In this document: positions 1-9,652 of the stretch, in pieces
How positions within the stretch are numbered: position 1 is the stretch's first letter
Layout: every line of letters starts with the position of its first letter
Source of the DNA: Halobacteriales archaeon QH_7_66_36
GTDB lineage: Archaea; Halobacteriota; Halobacteria; Halobacteriales; Haloarculaceae
Direction of reading: 5' to 3'
Assembly (NCBI GenBank): GCA_003021175.1
Contig: PXQV01000014.1
Span: 140,643 to 204,642, forward strand
Length of the DNA stretch: 64,000 nucleotides
Made by a program: the position numbers and the translations under genes
Notes under the pieces: model-generated
Told to the model about the DNA's origin: nothing
Databases searched by the model: none
The model's input: only the letters and a program-made list of their open reading frames with translations

Positions 1-695
1 CCGAAGACGACCGTCGCGTCGATCTCTGGGGCGACATCGAGAATCGCGTCCAACTCCTTCTCGTAGCCGTGGCGGCCGGTGTAGCCGACCAGCGGGCCGT
101 CCGGCAGGCCGTGTCGCTCGCGGAATGCGGCCTGTTCGGCGTCGTTGACGGGACCGAACCGGTCCGTGTCGACGCCGTTCGGAACGGTCTGTATCGTCGT
201 GTCGATACCCAGCTCGCGGAGGTGGTCGCGGGTCGGGTCTGAAGGGACGACCACCGCGTCGACGCGGTTCAGATACCACTGCTCGTAGCGACCGGCCACC
301 CGCTCGATCGCCCGGGCGAACGGGCCGCTGGTGAGATAATCCGCGTACTCCGCCGTCGGCGTGTGATACGAGGCGACGAGCGGGAGCTCACGCTTTCGGG
401 CGAGTCGGCGGGCGGCCAATCCGAGCGTGAAGGGCGTGTGGGCGTGGACGACATCGACGCCGTCGAGACCACTCGGCACTCGCGGCATCCCGGCGTTGAA
501 CTCCTTGTAGAAGGGGAAGGTGAGGCTCCAGACCGGGTGTTCGTCGCCGCTCGGCTCGTGGCTGCTGGCCGGGTAGACGAGATGCATCCGGCCGTCGCGC
601 TGCTCCCAGCGGTCGCGCCACGACTGGACGGTGTAGGTGACGCCGTTGACCGTCGGCAGATAGGTGTCGGTGAACGCGGCGACGGCCGGTGGCAT
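1..695 (-). CDS. GT4-family glycosyltransferase, N-terminal part (cut by window edge)
   Basis: About 231 residues are visible on the minus strand from an ATG at 695, and the frame runs off the window start without a stop. The N-terminus reads as a GT4 (group 1) donor/acceptor domain: a DTYLPTVNGV stretch at about residues 8-17, a DVVHAHTPF stretch near residue 80, and an NGVDTDRFGP motif that begins the linker to the second Rossmann domain. GT4 enzymes of this type use nucleotide sugars to build glycolipids or surface glycans. The ATG lies 24 bases after the stop of a second GT4 gene on the same strand, so the two are probably co-transcribed. The C-terminal domain with the E-x7-E motif is outside the window, and the substrate cannot be told. 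Confidence 0.8.
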   Translation of the reverse strand, partial: MPPAVAAFTDTYLPTVNGVTYTVQSWRDRWEQRDGRMHLVYPASSHEPSGDEHPVWSLTFPFYKEFNAGMPRVPSGLDGVDVVHAHTPFTLGLAARRLARKRELPLVASYHTPTAEYADYLTSGPFARAIERVAGRYEQWYLNRVDAVVVPSDPTRDHLRELGIDTTIQTVPNGVDTDRFGPVNDAEQAAFRERHGLPDGPLVGYTGRHGYEKELDAILDVAPEIDATVVF

Positions 696-719
696 GCACC
701 GGGGTTCGCCGGTGGCCGT

Positions 720-1760
720 CTAATGGGTTGTGTTCTCGTCGAGCGTGCCGTCCGCGAGATCGCGGTAGAGCCCGACGAGCGCCTCGCCTACTCGGTCGAG
801 AGTGAACTCCTCGCTCTTCTCGCGGGCGCCCGTTCCGATGCGCTCGCGCTCGGCCGGGTCGTCGAGTAGCTCCCGTAGCGCCGACTCGAAGCCGGCCGTC
901 GAGTCGGCCTTCCGACACAGTTCGCCCTCGGTGAGCCACTCGTAGGTGTCGATGCTCCGGACCACCGGCGGGATGCCGCAGTGCATCGCCTCCAACAGCG
1001 CCATCCCCTCGTTTTCGTTGTGGGTGGGGAAGTAGAACACGTCGCCAGCGGCGAAGGCACCGGCGATGTCGTCCACGAACCCTGTGAACGTGCAGTTGTC
1101 CGGGGCCGACTCGACCAACTCCATTGTCTCGCTGCTCTGCAGGAGCTTGCCGAGCGGGCCGCCGGTGGGATTGAGATAGCCGAACCAGACGAAGTCGACC
1201 TCGGGCATCGCGCGGGCCGTCTCGATGAACGTCTCCAGTCCCTTTCGCTTCAGGACGTGCGCGACGGTGAAGACGACGGGCGGGTCGAGACCGTAGCGGT
1301 CGAGATACGTCTCGCGGAGGTCGGGGTCGTCGTGGCCTGCGAGCTTCGCCGGGTCGAATCCGTTCGAGATGACGCGTTTGGGTGCGTCGGCGTACGTCTC
1401 CACCACCTCGCGGTTGTGCGCCGAGGGACAGACGAGCACGTCGGCCAGCGAGTAGGCGTACTCGAGATACGGGCGCATCGGCCGGGCGAGTGTGTTCGAG
1501 AAGGCGAAGCTATCCTCGAAGTCCTCTGCCGTCTGGTGGGCGTGGACGACGACCGGCGTCCGATCCTGCGCCCGCCGCGCGTAGTAGATGGACCGCGGGC
1601 CCATGTTGTTGAGGTGGAGGATGTCCGCAGAGAGGTCGGGGCGCGTCGTGTACCCGAGGCCGTGGTCGTCCATGACCGTCCGCTGGTTCTCGACCGACTG
1701 GGCGTGACCGCCGGTGACGAACCGCTCCCACTCGAAGTAGTGGCTGACGCGGAGCCCCAT
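720..1760 (-). CDS. GT4-family glycosyltransferase
   Basis: This 346-residue protein has the two-domain GT4 layout. The N-terminal half carries VVHAHQTAEDF, which is typical of the acceptor-side Rossmann fold. The C-terminal half carries SNGFDPAKL, then a probable nucleotide-sugar site with an E-x7-E pattern in ENEGMALLEAM at about residues 250-260. It probably transfers a sugar to a glycan or lipid at the cytoplasmic face of the membrane. It has no signal peptide or membrane segment. It is followed 24 bases later by a second GT4 gene, which suggests a small glycan-assembly operon continuing to the left of the window. Donor and acceptor are unknown. Confidence 0.85.
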   Translation of the reverse strand: MGLRVSHYFEWERFVTGGHAQSVENQRTVMDDHGLGYTTRPDLSADILHLNNMGPRSIYYARRAQDRTPVVVHAHQTAEDFEDSFAFSNTLARPMRPYLEYAYSLADVLVCPSAHNREVVETYADAPKRVISNGFDPAKLAGHDDPDLRETYLDRYGLDPPVVFTVAHVLKRKGLETFIETARAMPEVDFVWFGYLNPTGGPLGKLLQSSETMELVESAPDNCTFTGFVDDIAGAFAAGDVFYFPTHNENEGMALLEAMHCGIPPVVRSIDTYEWLTEGELCRKADSTAGFESALRELLDDPAERERIGTGAREKSEEFTLDRVGEALVGLYRDLADGTLDENTTH

Positions 1761-1819
1761 CGGGTCGTCTGGGTCTCCCGGCGGGCTTGAACCTGCCGGA
1801 AGCCTTCCGTGGCCCGGTT

Positions 1820-2030
1820 GTGTTCAGGTGAGGGTGAGTTCGAAGAGTAGTCGACTAATGTGGTGGAGAAAGCCCCCGGGCGCTACGGTCGCGCGGCTCG
1901 CTGCGCGCCTCGCCCTCCCGTTGGTCGGGCTGCGGTGCTTGTGTCGCCGTGCTTTCCCGTAGCCCCCGGCCCCTTTCAGTCCCACCCACCGCGGTTGCTC
2001 GGCCGAGCGACGCTCCAATTATCTGAACAC
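1820..2030. repeat. TIR-bounded dispersed repeat, copy 1
   Basis: A 211-base non-coding element is bounded by the 8-base inverted repeat GTGTTCAG (1820-1827) and CTGAACAC (2023-2030). Inside are GAAAGCCCCCGG near 1868 and a block from 1965 to 1997 that recurs, with one mismatch, at 53891-53923. A third copy starts at 63757. It has no coding potential that resembles a transposase, so it looks like a non-autonomous MITE-like element or a mobile regulatory repeat. It fills most of the gap between the glycosyltransferase start and the MinD-like gene. Confidence 0.6.
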
Positions 2031-2053
2031 CACCCGTGGCTCCGTCCGAATCA

Positions 2054-2061
2054 TTTTATTA
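2054..2061 (+). promoter_or_regulatory. TATA element of the MinD-like gene
   Basis: TTTTATTA is centred about 27 bases before the ATG at 2085. This spacing fits archaeal TBP-dependent initiation on a leaderless message starting at or next to the ATG, and it decides this start over an in-frame upstream extension through the repeat. Confidence 0.6.
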
Positions 2062-2084
2062 CTGTACGCGGCAACGCAACGAAC

Positions 2085-2846
2085 ATGGTCGAGGCGTTCG
2101 CCGTCGCGTCCGGCAAGGGTGGGACGGGGAAAACCACGAGCACGCTCGCGCTCGGGATGGCGCTCGCCGAGGAGCACGACGTGACGGTCGTGGACGCCGA
2201 CACGGGGATGGCGAATCTCCTCTTTCATACGGGGCTGTCGGACGCCGAACCGACGCTCCACGACGTGCTCGTCGACGGCGGAGCCACCGTCGAGGAGGCG
2301 ACGTACGAGCGGTTCGGAATGCGGGTCGTCCCCTGCGGCACGTCGCTGGCGGCGTTCGAGGCGGCCGACCCGGAGCGGCTGACCGACGCCGTCGCCGAAC
2401 TCGCGGCCGACACGGACGTTCTCCTGCTCGACTCGCCGGCCACCCTCGGCTCGAAGGCCGCCGTCCTGCCCGTCGTGCTCGCTGACCGGGCGGTGGTGGT
2501 GCTCCAGCCGACGGTGCCGGCGCTGTCTGACGGACTGAAGGTGCAGGAGTACGCGCTCTCGTACGGGACGGGGGTTGCTGGCGTGCTGTTCAACAAGGTG
2601 CGAGACGGGGCGGGCGTCGCCGAGCAGGCCGAGCGCTACTTCGAGGGACCGACGCTGGCCGAGGTGCCCGATTCGGAGGTGGCGCGAGCGGCCCGCAGTG
2701 CCGGCGAACCGCTCCTCGCACACGCTCCCGATTCCGCGGCGGCGACGGCGTTCCGCGAGGCGGCCGACAAAATCGACGTGCAAGCGGGCGATGGGGCGGC
2801 AGTCGCGGACCGGTTCCGGTCGGCGGTGGTGCCGGACCCGCCATGA
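2085..2846 (+). CDS. MinD/ParA-family P-loop ATPase
   Basis: The product is 253 residues. The deviant Walker A motif is at the extreme N-terminus (SGKGGTGKTT, residues 9-18, with signature Lys11 and P-loop Lys16). VVDADTGMANL follows at the switch I region, and LLLDSPATLG is the Walker B/switch II segment. This is the SIMIBI MinD/ParA fold, used to position or segregate membrane-, chromosome- or surface-associated complexes by ATP-driven dimerisation. No C-terminal amphipathic MinD helix is obvious, so the function is broader than the name. The ATG at 2085 is chosen because a TATA box lies 24-31 bases upstream; the longer frame would run into the repeat. The stop overlaps the ATG of the next gene by ATGA, so the two are translationally coupled. 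Confidence 0.85.
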   Translation: MVEAFAVASGKGGTGKTTSTLALGMALAEEHDVTVVDADTGMANLLFHTGLSDAEPTLHDVLVDGGATVEEATYERFGMRVVPCGTSLAAFEAADPERLTDAVAELAADTDVLLLDSPATLGSKAAVLPVVLADRAVVVLQPTVPALSDGLKVQEYALSYGTGVAGVLFNKVRDGAGVAEQAERYFEGPTLAEVPDSEVARAARSAGEPLLAHAPDSAAATAFREAADKIDVQAGDGAAVADRFRSAVVPDPP

Positions 2847-3373
2847 TCGAGGTGCCGAACGGCGACCTGCGCGCCTCGCGCGTGGTCGCCGACGCGGCGA
2901 CGCCGCTGGCCGACGCGCTCGACCGTCAGCTCACCGGCTACGTCGTGCTCCGGCCGGCAGAACCGATCGCGACCGACGACGGCGCGGGCGTGGTGACGAT
3001 GGAAGACGGCGTGCCCGTCGTCGCCTACCACGACGGCACCGACCGCGGCGGCCCAGCCGCACTCGGCCCGCTCGCCGGTCCCGGCCCGTACCGCGCAGAA
3101 CTGTACGCGACCGACGCCGCCGCGCTCGAACCGCTCCACCGCGCGGAGGAACTCCGCGTCGACCCCGGCGCACCGGCCGAACAGGTGGCCGACGCACCCG
3201 AGTTGGCCGCCCGTGCCCGCGAGCGAGCGCCCGCCGACCGCGACGCGCCTGAGACGGATCCGGTCGAGGCGTTTCTCGACGACGAGGAGCGGGTCGAGGC
3301 GATCAAGGAGCGGGCCCGCGCCGAAGCAGAGCGGCGCGCCTCGGAGTGGGGGTTCGACGAGGTGGTCGAGTGA
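2843..3373 (+). CDS. Haloarchaeal hypothetical protein coupled to a MinD-like ATPase
   Basis: This is a 176-residue soluble acidic protein of unknown function. The N-terminal half looks like a compact alpha/beta domain (GYVVLRPAEPI near residue 32, VVAYHDGT near residue 59). The C-terminal 50 residues form a charged helix (EAFLDDEERVEAIKERARAE) likely to be a coiled coil. There is no membrane segment or signal. Its ATG overlaps the MinD-like stop, which predicts a shared role, perhaps as partner or cargo adaptor; that is inference. It is tail-to-tail with the leuA-type gene, 6 bases away. Confidence 0.7.
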   Translation: MIEVPNGDLRASRVVADAATPLADALDRQLTGYVVLRPAEPIATDDGAGVVTMEDGVPVVAYHDGTDRGGPAALGPLAGPGPYRAELYATDAAALEPLHRAEELRVDPGAPAEQVADAPELAARARERAPADRDAPETDPVEAFLDDEERVEAIKERARAEAERRASEWGFDEVVE

Positions 3374-3379
3374 CGACGG

Positions 3380-4973
<1,594 letters not shown>

Positions 4974-5000
4974 GGTACTCGGACGCAACCGCCCGGCGCA

Positions 5001-5007
5001 TATAAAA
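5001..5007 (-). promoter_or_regulatory. TATA element of leuA
   Basis: On the minus strand the sequence reads TTTTATA, 28 bases upstream of the ATG at 4973. It lies just before the start of the leuA region and inside the 3' end of the DUF192 gene, so leuA has its own promoter. Confidence 0.6.
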
Positions 5008-5033
5008 TGGTGGCATCGGACAGGTGTTGCCGC

Positions 5034-5444
5034 TCAGGGCGCGACCCACACGCGGTCGCCCGCCTGCACGTCATCGGCCACCCCGGCCGGCAGTTCGATG
5101 ACCGTGTCGGCGACAGCTCGTCCGTAACCGGTCCACGCCGACAGCCGCTCCGTCTGCTGGACGACACCGTCCGCGACCCAGACGGCGTCGATGTCGAACG
5201 GGACGAAAATCATGTGCAGCCGGCGGGTCGCCTGCTCGTCGAAGCGAAACACCAGTGCGTAATCGTCCGGCACCGACCGTCGGAACATCAGCCCGCGCGT
5301 CCGCGCGAGCGCTGACCCCGCGAGTTCGACCTCGCTCGCCACGACGCGCCGTTCGTCGTCTGCGGACTGCGGCTCGTGGACGACCCGCACGCTCCGAGCC
5401 TCGCCCGGCCGCGACATGACGGTTTCGTCGCGGCGGGCGCTCAC
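5034..5444 (-). CDS. DUF192 family protein
   Basis: The product is 136 residues. It shows the DUF192 signature: an ARTRGLMFRRSVPDD segment followed by FRFDEQATRRLHMIFVPFDIDAVWV, then a small beta barrel ending in DRVWVAP. Family members are small, often exported or periplasmic, and of unknown biochemical function. The GTG at 5444 overlaps the stop of the upstream PLD-like gene (GTGA), so the two are coupled; ATG 5417 (nine codons in) is an alternative start. No signal peptide is seen in this copy. Confidence 0.8.
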   Translation of the reverse strand: MSARRDETVMSRPGEARSVRVVHEPQSADDERRVVASEVELAGSALARTRGLMFRRSVPDDYALVFRFDEQATRRLHMIFVPFDIDAVWVADGVVQQTERLSAWTGYGRAVADTVIELPAGVADDVQAGDRVWVAP

Positions 5445-7039
5445 TCGAACGACAGTCGCCGCGCGGCGAGCAGACAGACCGCCGCCCCGACCCCGAGTGC
5501 GGTGACGAGGCCGAGGGGTATCCGCGTTCGCTCGCTCGCCGCTCCAGAACTGGCCCGCCAGTCGGCGTCGAACACCGTGCGGTAGTAGTCGGCGACCGCT
5601 TCACCCTCCAGCGCGAGCAGTACCTCCCGATTCTGCCGGACCGACTCGCGGTTCCAGTTCAGACTCCCGAGGACGACGCTATCGTCGACGACGACACCTT
5701 TCGCGTGGACTTTCTCGTAGCCGCGTGGCTCCGCGAGACGGACGCGCAGGTCGAGTCCCTCGCGGTCGGCGGCCGCGTTCAACTGCTCGGCGACCGCCGC
5801 GTTGTCCTCGCGGACGTACCACGCGCTGGCTAACAGGACGCGCACCGTGACACCGCGGCGGGCAGCGTCGAGCAACGCCCGGACGAACCGCCCGTCGGAA
5901 CTGTCTATCGACAGTTGGAGGACGCGGATCGAGTCGTTCGCGCGCCGGAGTCGCCCGGCGAGCGCACGACCCGCGTTATCAGGGGCGACCAGCAGCGACG
6001 CGTTCTGGTAGCTCACCCGCGCCGGTTCGGTGCGAGTCTGGTACGTGCCGTTGGCAGTCTCGCCGGCGGTGAACGTCCGTCCCCGACGATACTCGCGCCA
6101 CGCTCTGGCCGCGCGCCACTCGAAGTCGCCGTCGAAGAGGCGGACCAGCCCGGAGACGATCCTGGGGTCTGCGACGACGGCCCCCCACCCGCGCGAGGAC
6201 CGCCCGCCGACGCCCGCCGGCTTCCAGTTCTCCGTGAGAACGACCGCTTGATTGTCTGCGACGGCGTACTTCGCGTGGTGATACGCGTAGCGGGCGTGCG
6301 GGCCGGTGACGACGCGGACCGACACGCCGGCCGCGGTGAGTCGGTCCAGTTGATGCGCCTGCGCCCGACTGATTCCGCCGACTGGCCCGCCCTCGACGAG
6401 CACACGCACGGTCGCACCGCGCTCCGCGGCGGCGACGAGTGCGTCCGTCACCCGCTTCGAGGTGAGCGTGTAGCCGGCCAGCAGCACCCGGTCGGTGGCG
6501 TTCCGGATTGGCGCGAGCGGCGGCTCCGGCGCGTCTGGAAGCACGAACGCCCGTGCGGTGCCAGCGCCACCGGTGACGACCGGATGATCGGTCGCGCCGA
6601 TGTGCCGCCACGTCCCGTTTCGGAGCCGTTCGCCCTCTGGGGCGTCCTCGTAGCGAAGTGTCGAAACGGTCTGGTTGTCTCGCAGGAGTCGCAGTCGCTC
6701 GCCGGCGTTCGAGAGCGCCGGGAGCGCGACGCGAAGCACGCGCCGGTCGGTTCGGTTCCGGACACGGGCGGGAGTCGCCGTCAGGACGACTTCGCCCGTG
6801 ACGGTCCGGTTCGGGAGGCGGACGCGCGACTCGCCGTCTGCGAGCACGTACTGCGAGAGGTTCGTCAACGGCGGGGCGCGAACGACGACGGTTTCCCCCG
6901 CGTCGCCGTCGGCGACTGGATTCGGGACTGTCGCGACGATGCTCGGCGCGTCAGGATTCGTAGCCGTGACTGTCATCGGAGCCGTGGCTCCTCCCACACA
7001 GAGGCAGGCGACGACCAGGGCAGCCGCGAGCCGAGACAT
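5441..7039 (-). CDS. Exported phospholipase-D-like protein with two HKD motifs and C-terminal anchor
   Basis: The product is 532 residues. A hydrophobic signal sequence spans residues 1-26 (AAALVVACLCVGGATA). An N-terminal beta-rich region (residues ~30-150) resembles a lamin-tail-like domain, and two PLD half-sites follow: HAKYAVAD near residue 255 and HAKGVVVD near residue 445, both with full H-x-K-x4-D. The C-terminus has one membrane segment (LVTALGVGAAVCLLAA) and a short basic tail. The protein is thus probably anchored on the cell surface with the catalytic domain outside. PLD-fold enzymes cleave or transfer phosphodiesters (phospholipids, nucleic acids); the substrate is unknown. It is coupled by GTGA overlap to the DUF192 gene. 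Confidence 0.85.
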   Translation of the reverse strand: MSRLAAALVVACLCVGGATAPMTVTATNPDAPSIVATVPNPVADGDAGETVVVRAPPLTNLSQYVLADGESRVRLPNRTVTGEVVLTATPARVRNRTDRRVLRVALPALSNAGERLRLLRDNQTVSTLRYEDAPEGERLRNGTWRHIGATDHPVVTGGAGTARAFVLPDAPEPPLAPIRNATDRVLLAGYTLTSKRVTDALVAAAERGATVRVLVEGGPVGGISRAQAHQLDRLTAAGVSVRVVTGPHARYAYHHAKYAVADNQAVVLTENWKPAGVGGRSSRGWGAVVADPRIVSGLVRLFDGDFEWRAARAWREYRRGRTFTAGETANGTYQTRTEPARVSYQNASLLVAPDNAGRALAGRLRRANDSIRVLQLSIDSSDGRFVRALLDAARRGVTVRVLLASAWYVREDNAAVAEQLNAAADREGLDLRVRLAEPRGYEKVHAKGVVVDDSVVLGSLNWNRESVRQNREVLLALEGEAVADYYRTVFDADWRASSGAASERTRIPLGLVTALGVGAAVCLLAARRLSFE

Positions 7040-7082
7040 GGGGTGGCTGGCCGCGGCTTACTGCAAAAAGGTCAGGCCGGGA

Positions 7083-8357
7083 TCAGGCGGTCGGCGCAGC
7101 GGCGTCGAGCCACTCGGCGGCCGTCTCGGCTTCCGTCTGGACGATGAACGAGCGGTCGTCCGCGTAGGCGGCGGCCTCCTCCAGCGCGCGCTCGGTGCCG
7201 ATCCGACAGAGCGCCCACGCGGCGGCGGCCCGCACGCTGTCCTCGCTGTCGTCCGCGAGCACGTCGGCGAGCGGGTCGACGGCGCGCGCGTCGCCGATCC
7301 GACCGAGCGCGCGGGCGGCCCGCGAGCGAACCTCCGGATCGTCGGCCGCGAGGCGGTTGGCGACCGGCTGGGTCGACTCCTGTGAGCCGATTTCGCCGAG
7401 CGCCTTCAGGACCGTGCGCTGGAGCACCGGATTCGAGTCGTCCTGAATGAACTCGTGGAGCGTCTCGCACGCGTCGTCGTCGCCGATCTTGCCGAGCACC
7501 TCGATGGCCGGCCGTTCGCGCCGCTCTGCGAGGCCGAGCATCGCGTCGTACGCCTCCGGCGGACCCATCCGGCGGAACGCCTCGATGCACTTCTCCTGCA
7601 TGAACTCCGATTCGAGGCTCTCGAGGGCCAACAGGATTCGCTCGGGATCGTTCTCCTGTTCGGCGATGCGGACGACGCCCAGTTCCGGCGGGAAGTCCTT
7701 CCGATTCCGGGAGTTCAGTCGGTCGTAGAATCCCTGCGCCGTCAGCTGTTCGACCACGCTGAGGTCGTCCCACTCCTCGGCGTCGTCGAGGTCGGCGGTC
7801 AGCGCGTCCGCGGCCTCTACGAGGTCCGCGATGGTGTCGGCATCGGCATCGGCGTCGAGGTCGGCGGCCTCGATGGCGTCGCCAGCCGCGTCGAGCGCGT
7901 CGACGTAGTCGGCCGGGAACTCGTCGGCGGCAGCGAGATCGGCATCGAGCGTCGTCGTCATCCCGTCGAGAAGCGTCTCGACGGCCGCTGCGGCCTCGGT
8001 CTCGCCGTCTTCGGTCCACTCCGTGTCGGTCACGGTCGTGCCGGCGTCGTCGAGCGTCTCGACCACGTCCGACGCGTATGGGCCACGCTGGGCCGCGAGG
8101 TCGTCGCGGAGGTCGGAGACGTGGCCCTCCAACTCCTCGCGGGGGTCGTCTTCCTCGTCGTCGGGTTCGGGGAGGCTCGCGGCGTCGAGTTTCGTCTCGA
8201 TGTCGTCGAGGTCGGCCTCGATATCGTCGAGATCGGCTTCGGTTTCGGCGGCCTCAAGGGCCGTCTCGACCTCGTCGAGCCGCTCGTGCAGTCCGTCCGG
8301 CGTCACGTCGACGGCCGTCTCGTCCGCGGCGTCCGGCTCGTCGTCCCCGTCACTCAT
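7083..8357 (-). CDS. HEAT/PBS-lyase repeat protein with acidic coiled-coil N-terminus
   Basis: The product is 424 residues. The first ~180 are extremely acidic and helical, with a near-repeat of DLDDIEADLDDIE around residue 43, consistent with a coiled coil. From about residue 210 to the end, five or more ~30-residue HEAT-like units follow (AIEVLGKIGDDDAC, TVLKALGEIGSQES, AARALGRIGDARA, AAWALCRIGTERA). Such alpha-solenoids serve as protein scaffolds. There are no catalytic residues, signal or membrane segment. The gene lies between the PLD-like and PssA-like genes on the same strand but with 40-base gaps, so operon membership is uncertain. The partner is unknown. Confidence 0.85.
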   Translation of the reverse strand: MSDGDDEPDAADETAVDVTPDGLHERLDEVETALEAAETEADLDDIEADLDDIETKLDAASLPEPDDEEDDPREELEGHVSDLRDDLAAQRGPYASDVVETLDDAGTTVTDTEWTEDGETEAAAAVETLLDGMTTTLDADLAAADEFPADYVDALDAAGDAIEAADLDADADADTIADLVEAADALTADLDDAEEWDDLSVVEQLTAQGFYDRLNSRNRKDFPPELGVVRIAEQENDPERILLALESLESEFMQEKCIEAFRRMGPPEAYDAMLGLAERRERPAIEVLGKIGDDDACETLHEFIQDDSNPVLQRTVLKALGEIGSQESTQPVANRLAADDPEVRSRAARALGRIGDARAVDPLADVLADDSEDSVRAAAAWALCRIGTERALEEAAAYADDRSFIVQTEAETAAEWLDAAAPTA

Positions 8358-8396
8358 AGCGGCTACTCGGTCACAATCGGAAAAGAGCGTTTCCCT

Positions 8397-9104
8397 TCAG
8401 TCGTCGCGCCAGTAGAACCGCGGCGAGAGGAGGAGATACCCGAGCGCACAGATGAGCAGCGCGAGCGGGAACGCGGCGTTGAGCGCGCCGGGCAACAGCA
8501 CCGCGAACGCCTGCACCGCACCGAGGATGAGCGCGTCGCCCGCCAGCAGGTCCGGGTAGGTGATCGGCGACAGCATGGCGACGGCGAGCAGGCCGGTCGC
8601 CCCGACTGCGACGGCCGGCCCGCTGACGCCCCACAGCACGGAACCGGTCGCGGTCGCGTTCGCCAACAGCAGCGCGGCCAGTAGTGTCGCCGCGAGCGTC
8701 GTCTGGACGCCTTCGGTGGTGTGGTCGTCGGCGTCGTACGCCGCGTACAGTCCGAGTCGAAGGACGCCGGCACCGACGAACGCCGCGCCGACGAGGAGCG
8801 CCGCGCCGAGGCGAACCGGGGCGAACCCCCACTGCCCGCGTGCGAGCGCGAACGTGAGCAACGCCGGCGCGACGGCGAACGTCGCCACGTCGGCCAGCGA
8901 ATCAAGGAGCGTCCCGGCCTCCGACGAGCCGTAGTGGCGGGCGAGCACGCCGTCTAACCCGTCGGCGATGGCCCCGAGCAGGATGAGCCGAGCGGCGAGC
9001 CCCGGGTCGATAAACGCGGTTGCGGCCGCGATGAAGCCGAGCGCCGCGTTCGCGGTCGTGACGGCGTCCGCGATGGAGAGCCGCCCGACGAACCGGGGCT
9101 GCAT
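8397..9104 (-). CDS. pssA: CDP-alcohol phosphatidyltransferase, likely archaetidylserine synthase
   Basis: The product is 235 residues with about six to eight membrane segments. The CDP-alcohol phosphotransferase motif is complete near residues 48-71: DG, two residues, then AR in DGLDGVLAR, the conserved G, and LLDSLAD supplying the last two aspartates. These bind Mg and the CDP-archaeol headgroup. By family and length it best fits the PssA branch, which makes archaetidylserine from CDP-archaeol and serine in the cytoplasmic membrane; an inositol- or glycerol-phosphate acceptor is not excluded. It is divergent from the halocyanin gene, with 87 bases between the starts. Confidence 0.8.
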   Translation of the reverse strand: MQPRFVGRLSIADAVTTANAALGFIAAATAFIDPGLAARLILLGAIADGLDGVLARHYGSSEAGTLLDSLADVATFAVAPALLTFALARGQWGFAPVRLGAALLVGAAFVGAGVLRLGLYAAYDADDHTTEGVQTTLAATLLAALLLANATATGSVLWGVSGPAVAVGATGLLAVAMLSPITYPDLLAGDALILGAVQAFAVLLPGALNAAFPLALLICALGYLLLSPRFYWRDD

Positions 9105-9191
9105 ATCTCGCCGGTCGGCGGTGGCGTTCTTAGTCCGTTCGCTTCCGGCCGCGACCGCGCTGCCTTTGTCCGTCCCGCACCGAGAGACGGT

Positions 9192-9593
9192 ATGCGACGG
9201 CGGACGCTACTGGCGACGGCGGGGACGGGAATAGCGGCGCTCGCCGGCTGTGGCACCTCGCTCTCCGAGGAGGAGTACGACATCGAGATGACGGCCAACC
9301 AGTTCCAGCCCGCGGAACTGACTGTCGCGACCGGCGAGACGGTCGTCTGGGGGAATCCAAGTTCGCGCGGCCACAGCGTCACCGGCTACGAGGCGTCGTT
9401 TCCCGACGAGGCCGACTACTTCGCGTCCGGCGGCTTCGACTCGGAACAGCCGGCCCGCGACGGCTACCCCGAGAGCGGCAACATCCAGTCGGGCGAGACG
9501 TTCAGCCACACTTTCGAGGTGGCCGGCGAGTACCGCTACTTCTGTATCCCACACGAGCGGGCCGGAATGAATGGCCGCGTCATCGTCGAGTAG
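9192..9593 (+). CDS. Halocyanin-like blue copper lipoprotein
   Basis: The product is 133 residues. It starts with a Tat-type twin/triple arginine (MRRRTLL), a hydrophobic stretch, and a lipobox LAGC at residues 17-20, so it is exported folded and lipid-anchored at Cys20. The plastocyanin/halocyanin domain follows with the type 1 copper ligands visible: His61 (GHSV), Cys118, His121 and Met126 (FCIPHERAGM). It carries single electrons at the outer membrane face, between respiratory complexes or oxidases. The Cys-x2-His-x4-Met spacing is canonical. No partner oxidase is adjacent. Confidence 0.92.
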   Translation: MRRRTLLATAGTGIAALAGCGTSLSEEEYDIEMTANQFQPAELTVATGETVVWGNPSSRGHSVTGYEASFPDEADYFASGGFDSEQPARDGYPESGNIQSGETFSHTFEVAGEYRYFCIPHERAGMNGRVIVE

Positions 9594-9652
9594 CGCGGGG
9601 AGCCAACGATCGCGTCGCTGGTCGGCGCGGATAACGAAAGGAATGCGTCGCG

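Noticed and set aside
4974..5167. In-frame upstream ATG at 5167 as the leuA start
   Set aside because: It lies inside the DUF192 gene and before the TATA box, so it would not be on the leuA transcript.
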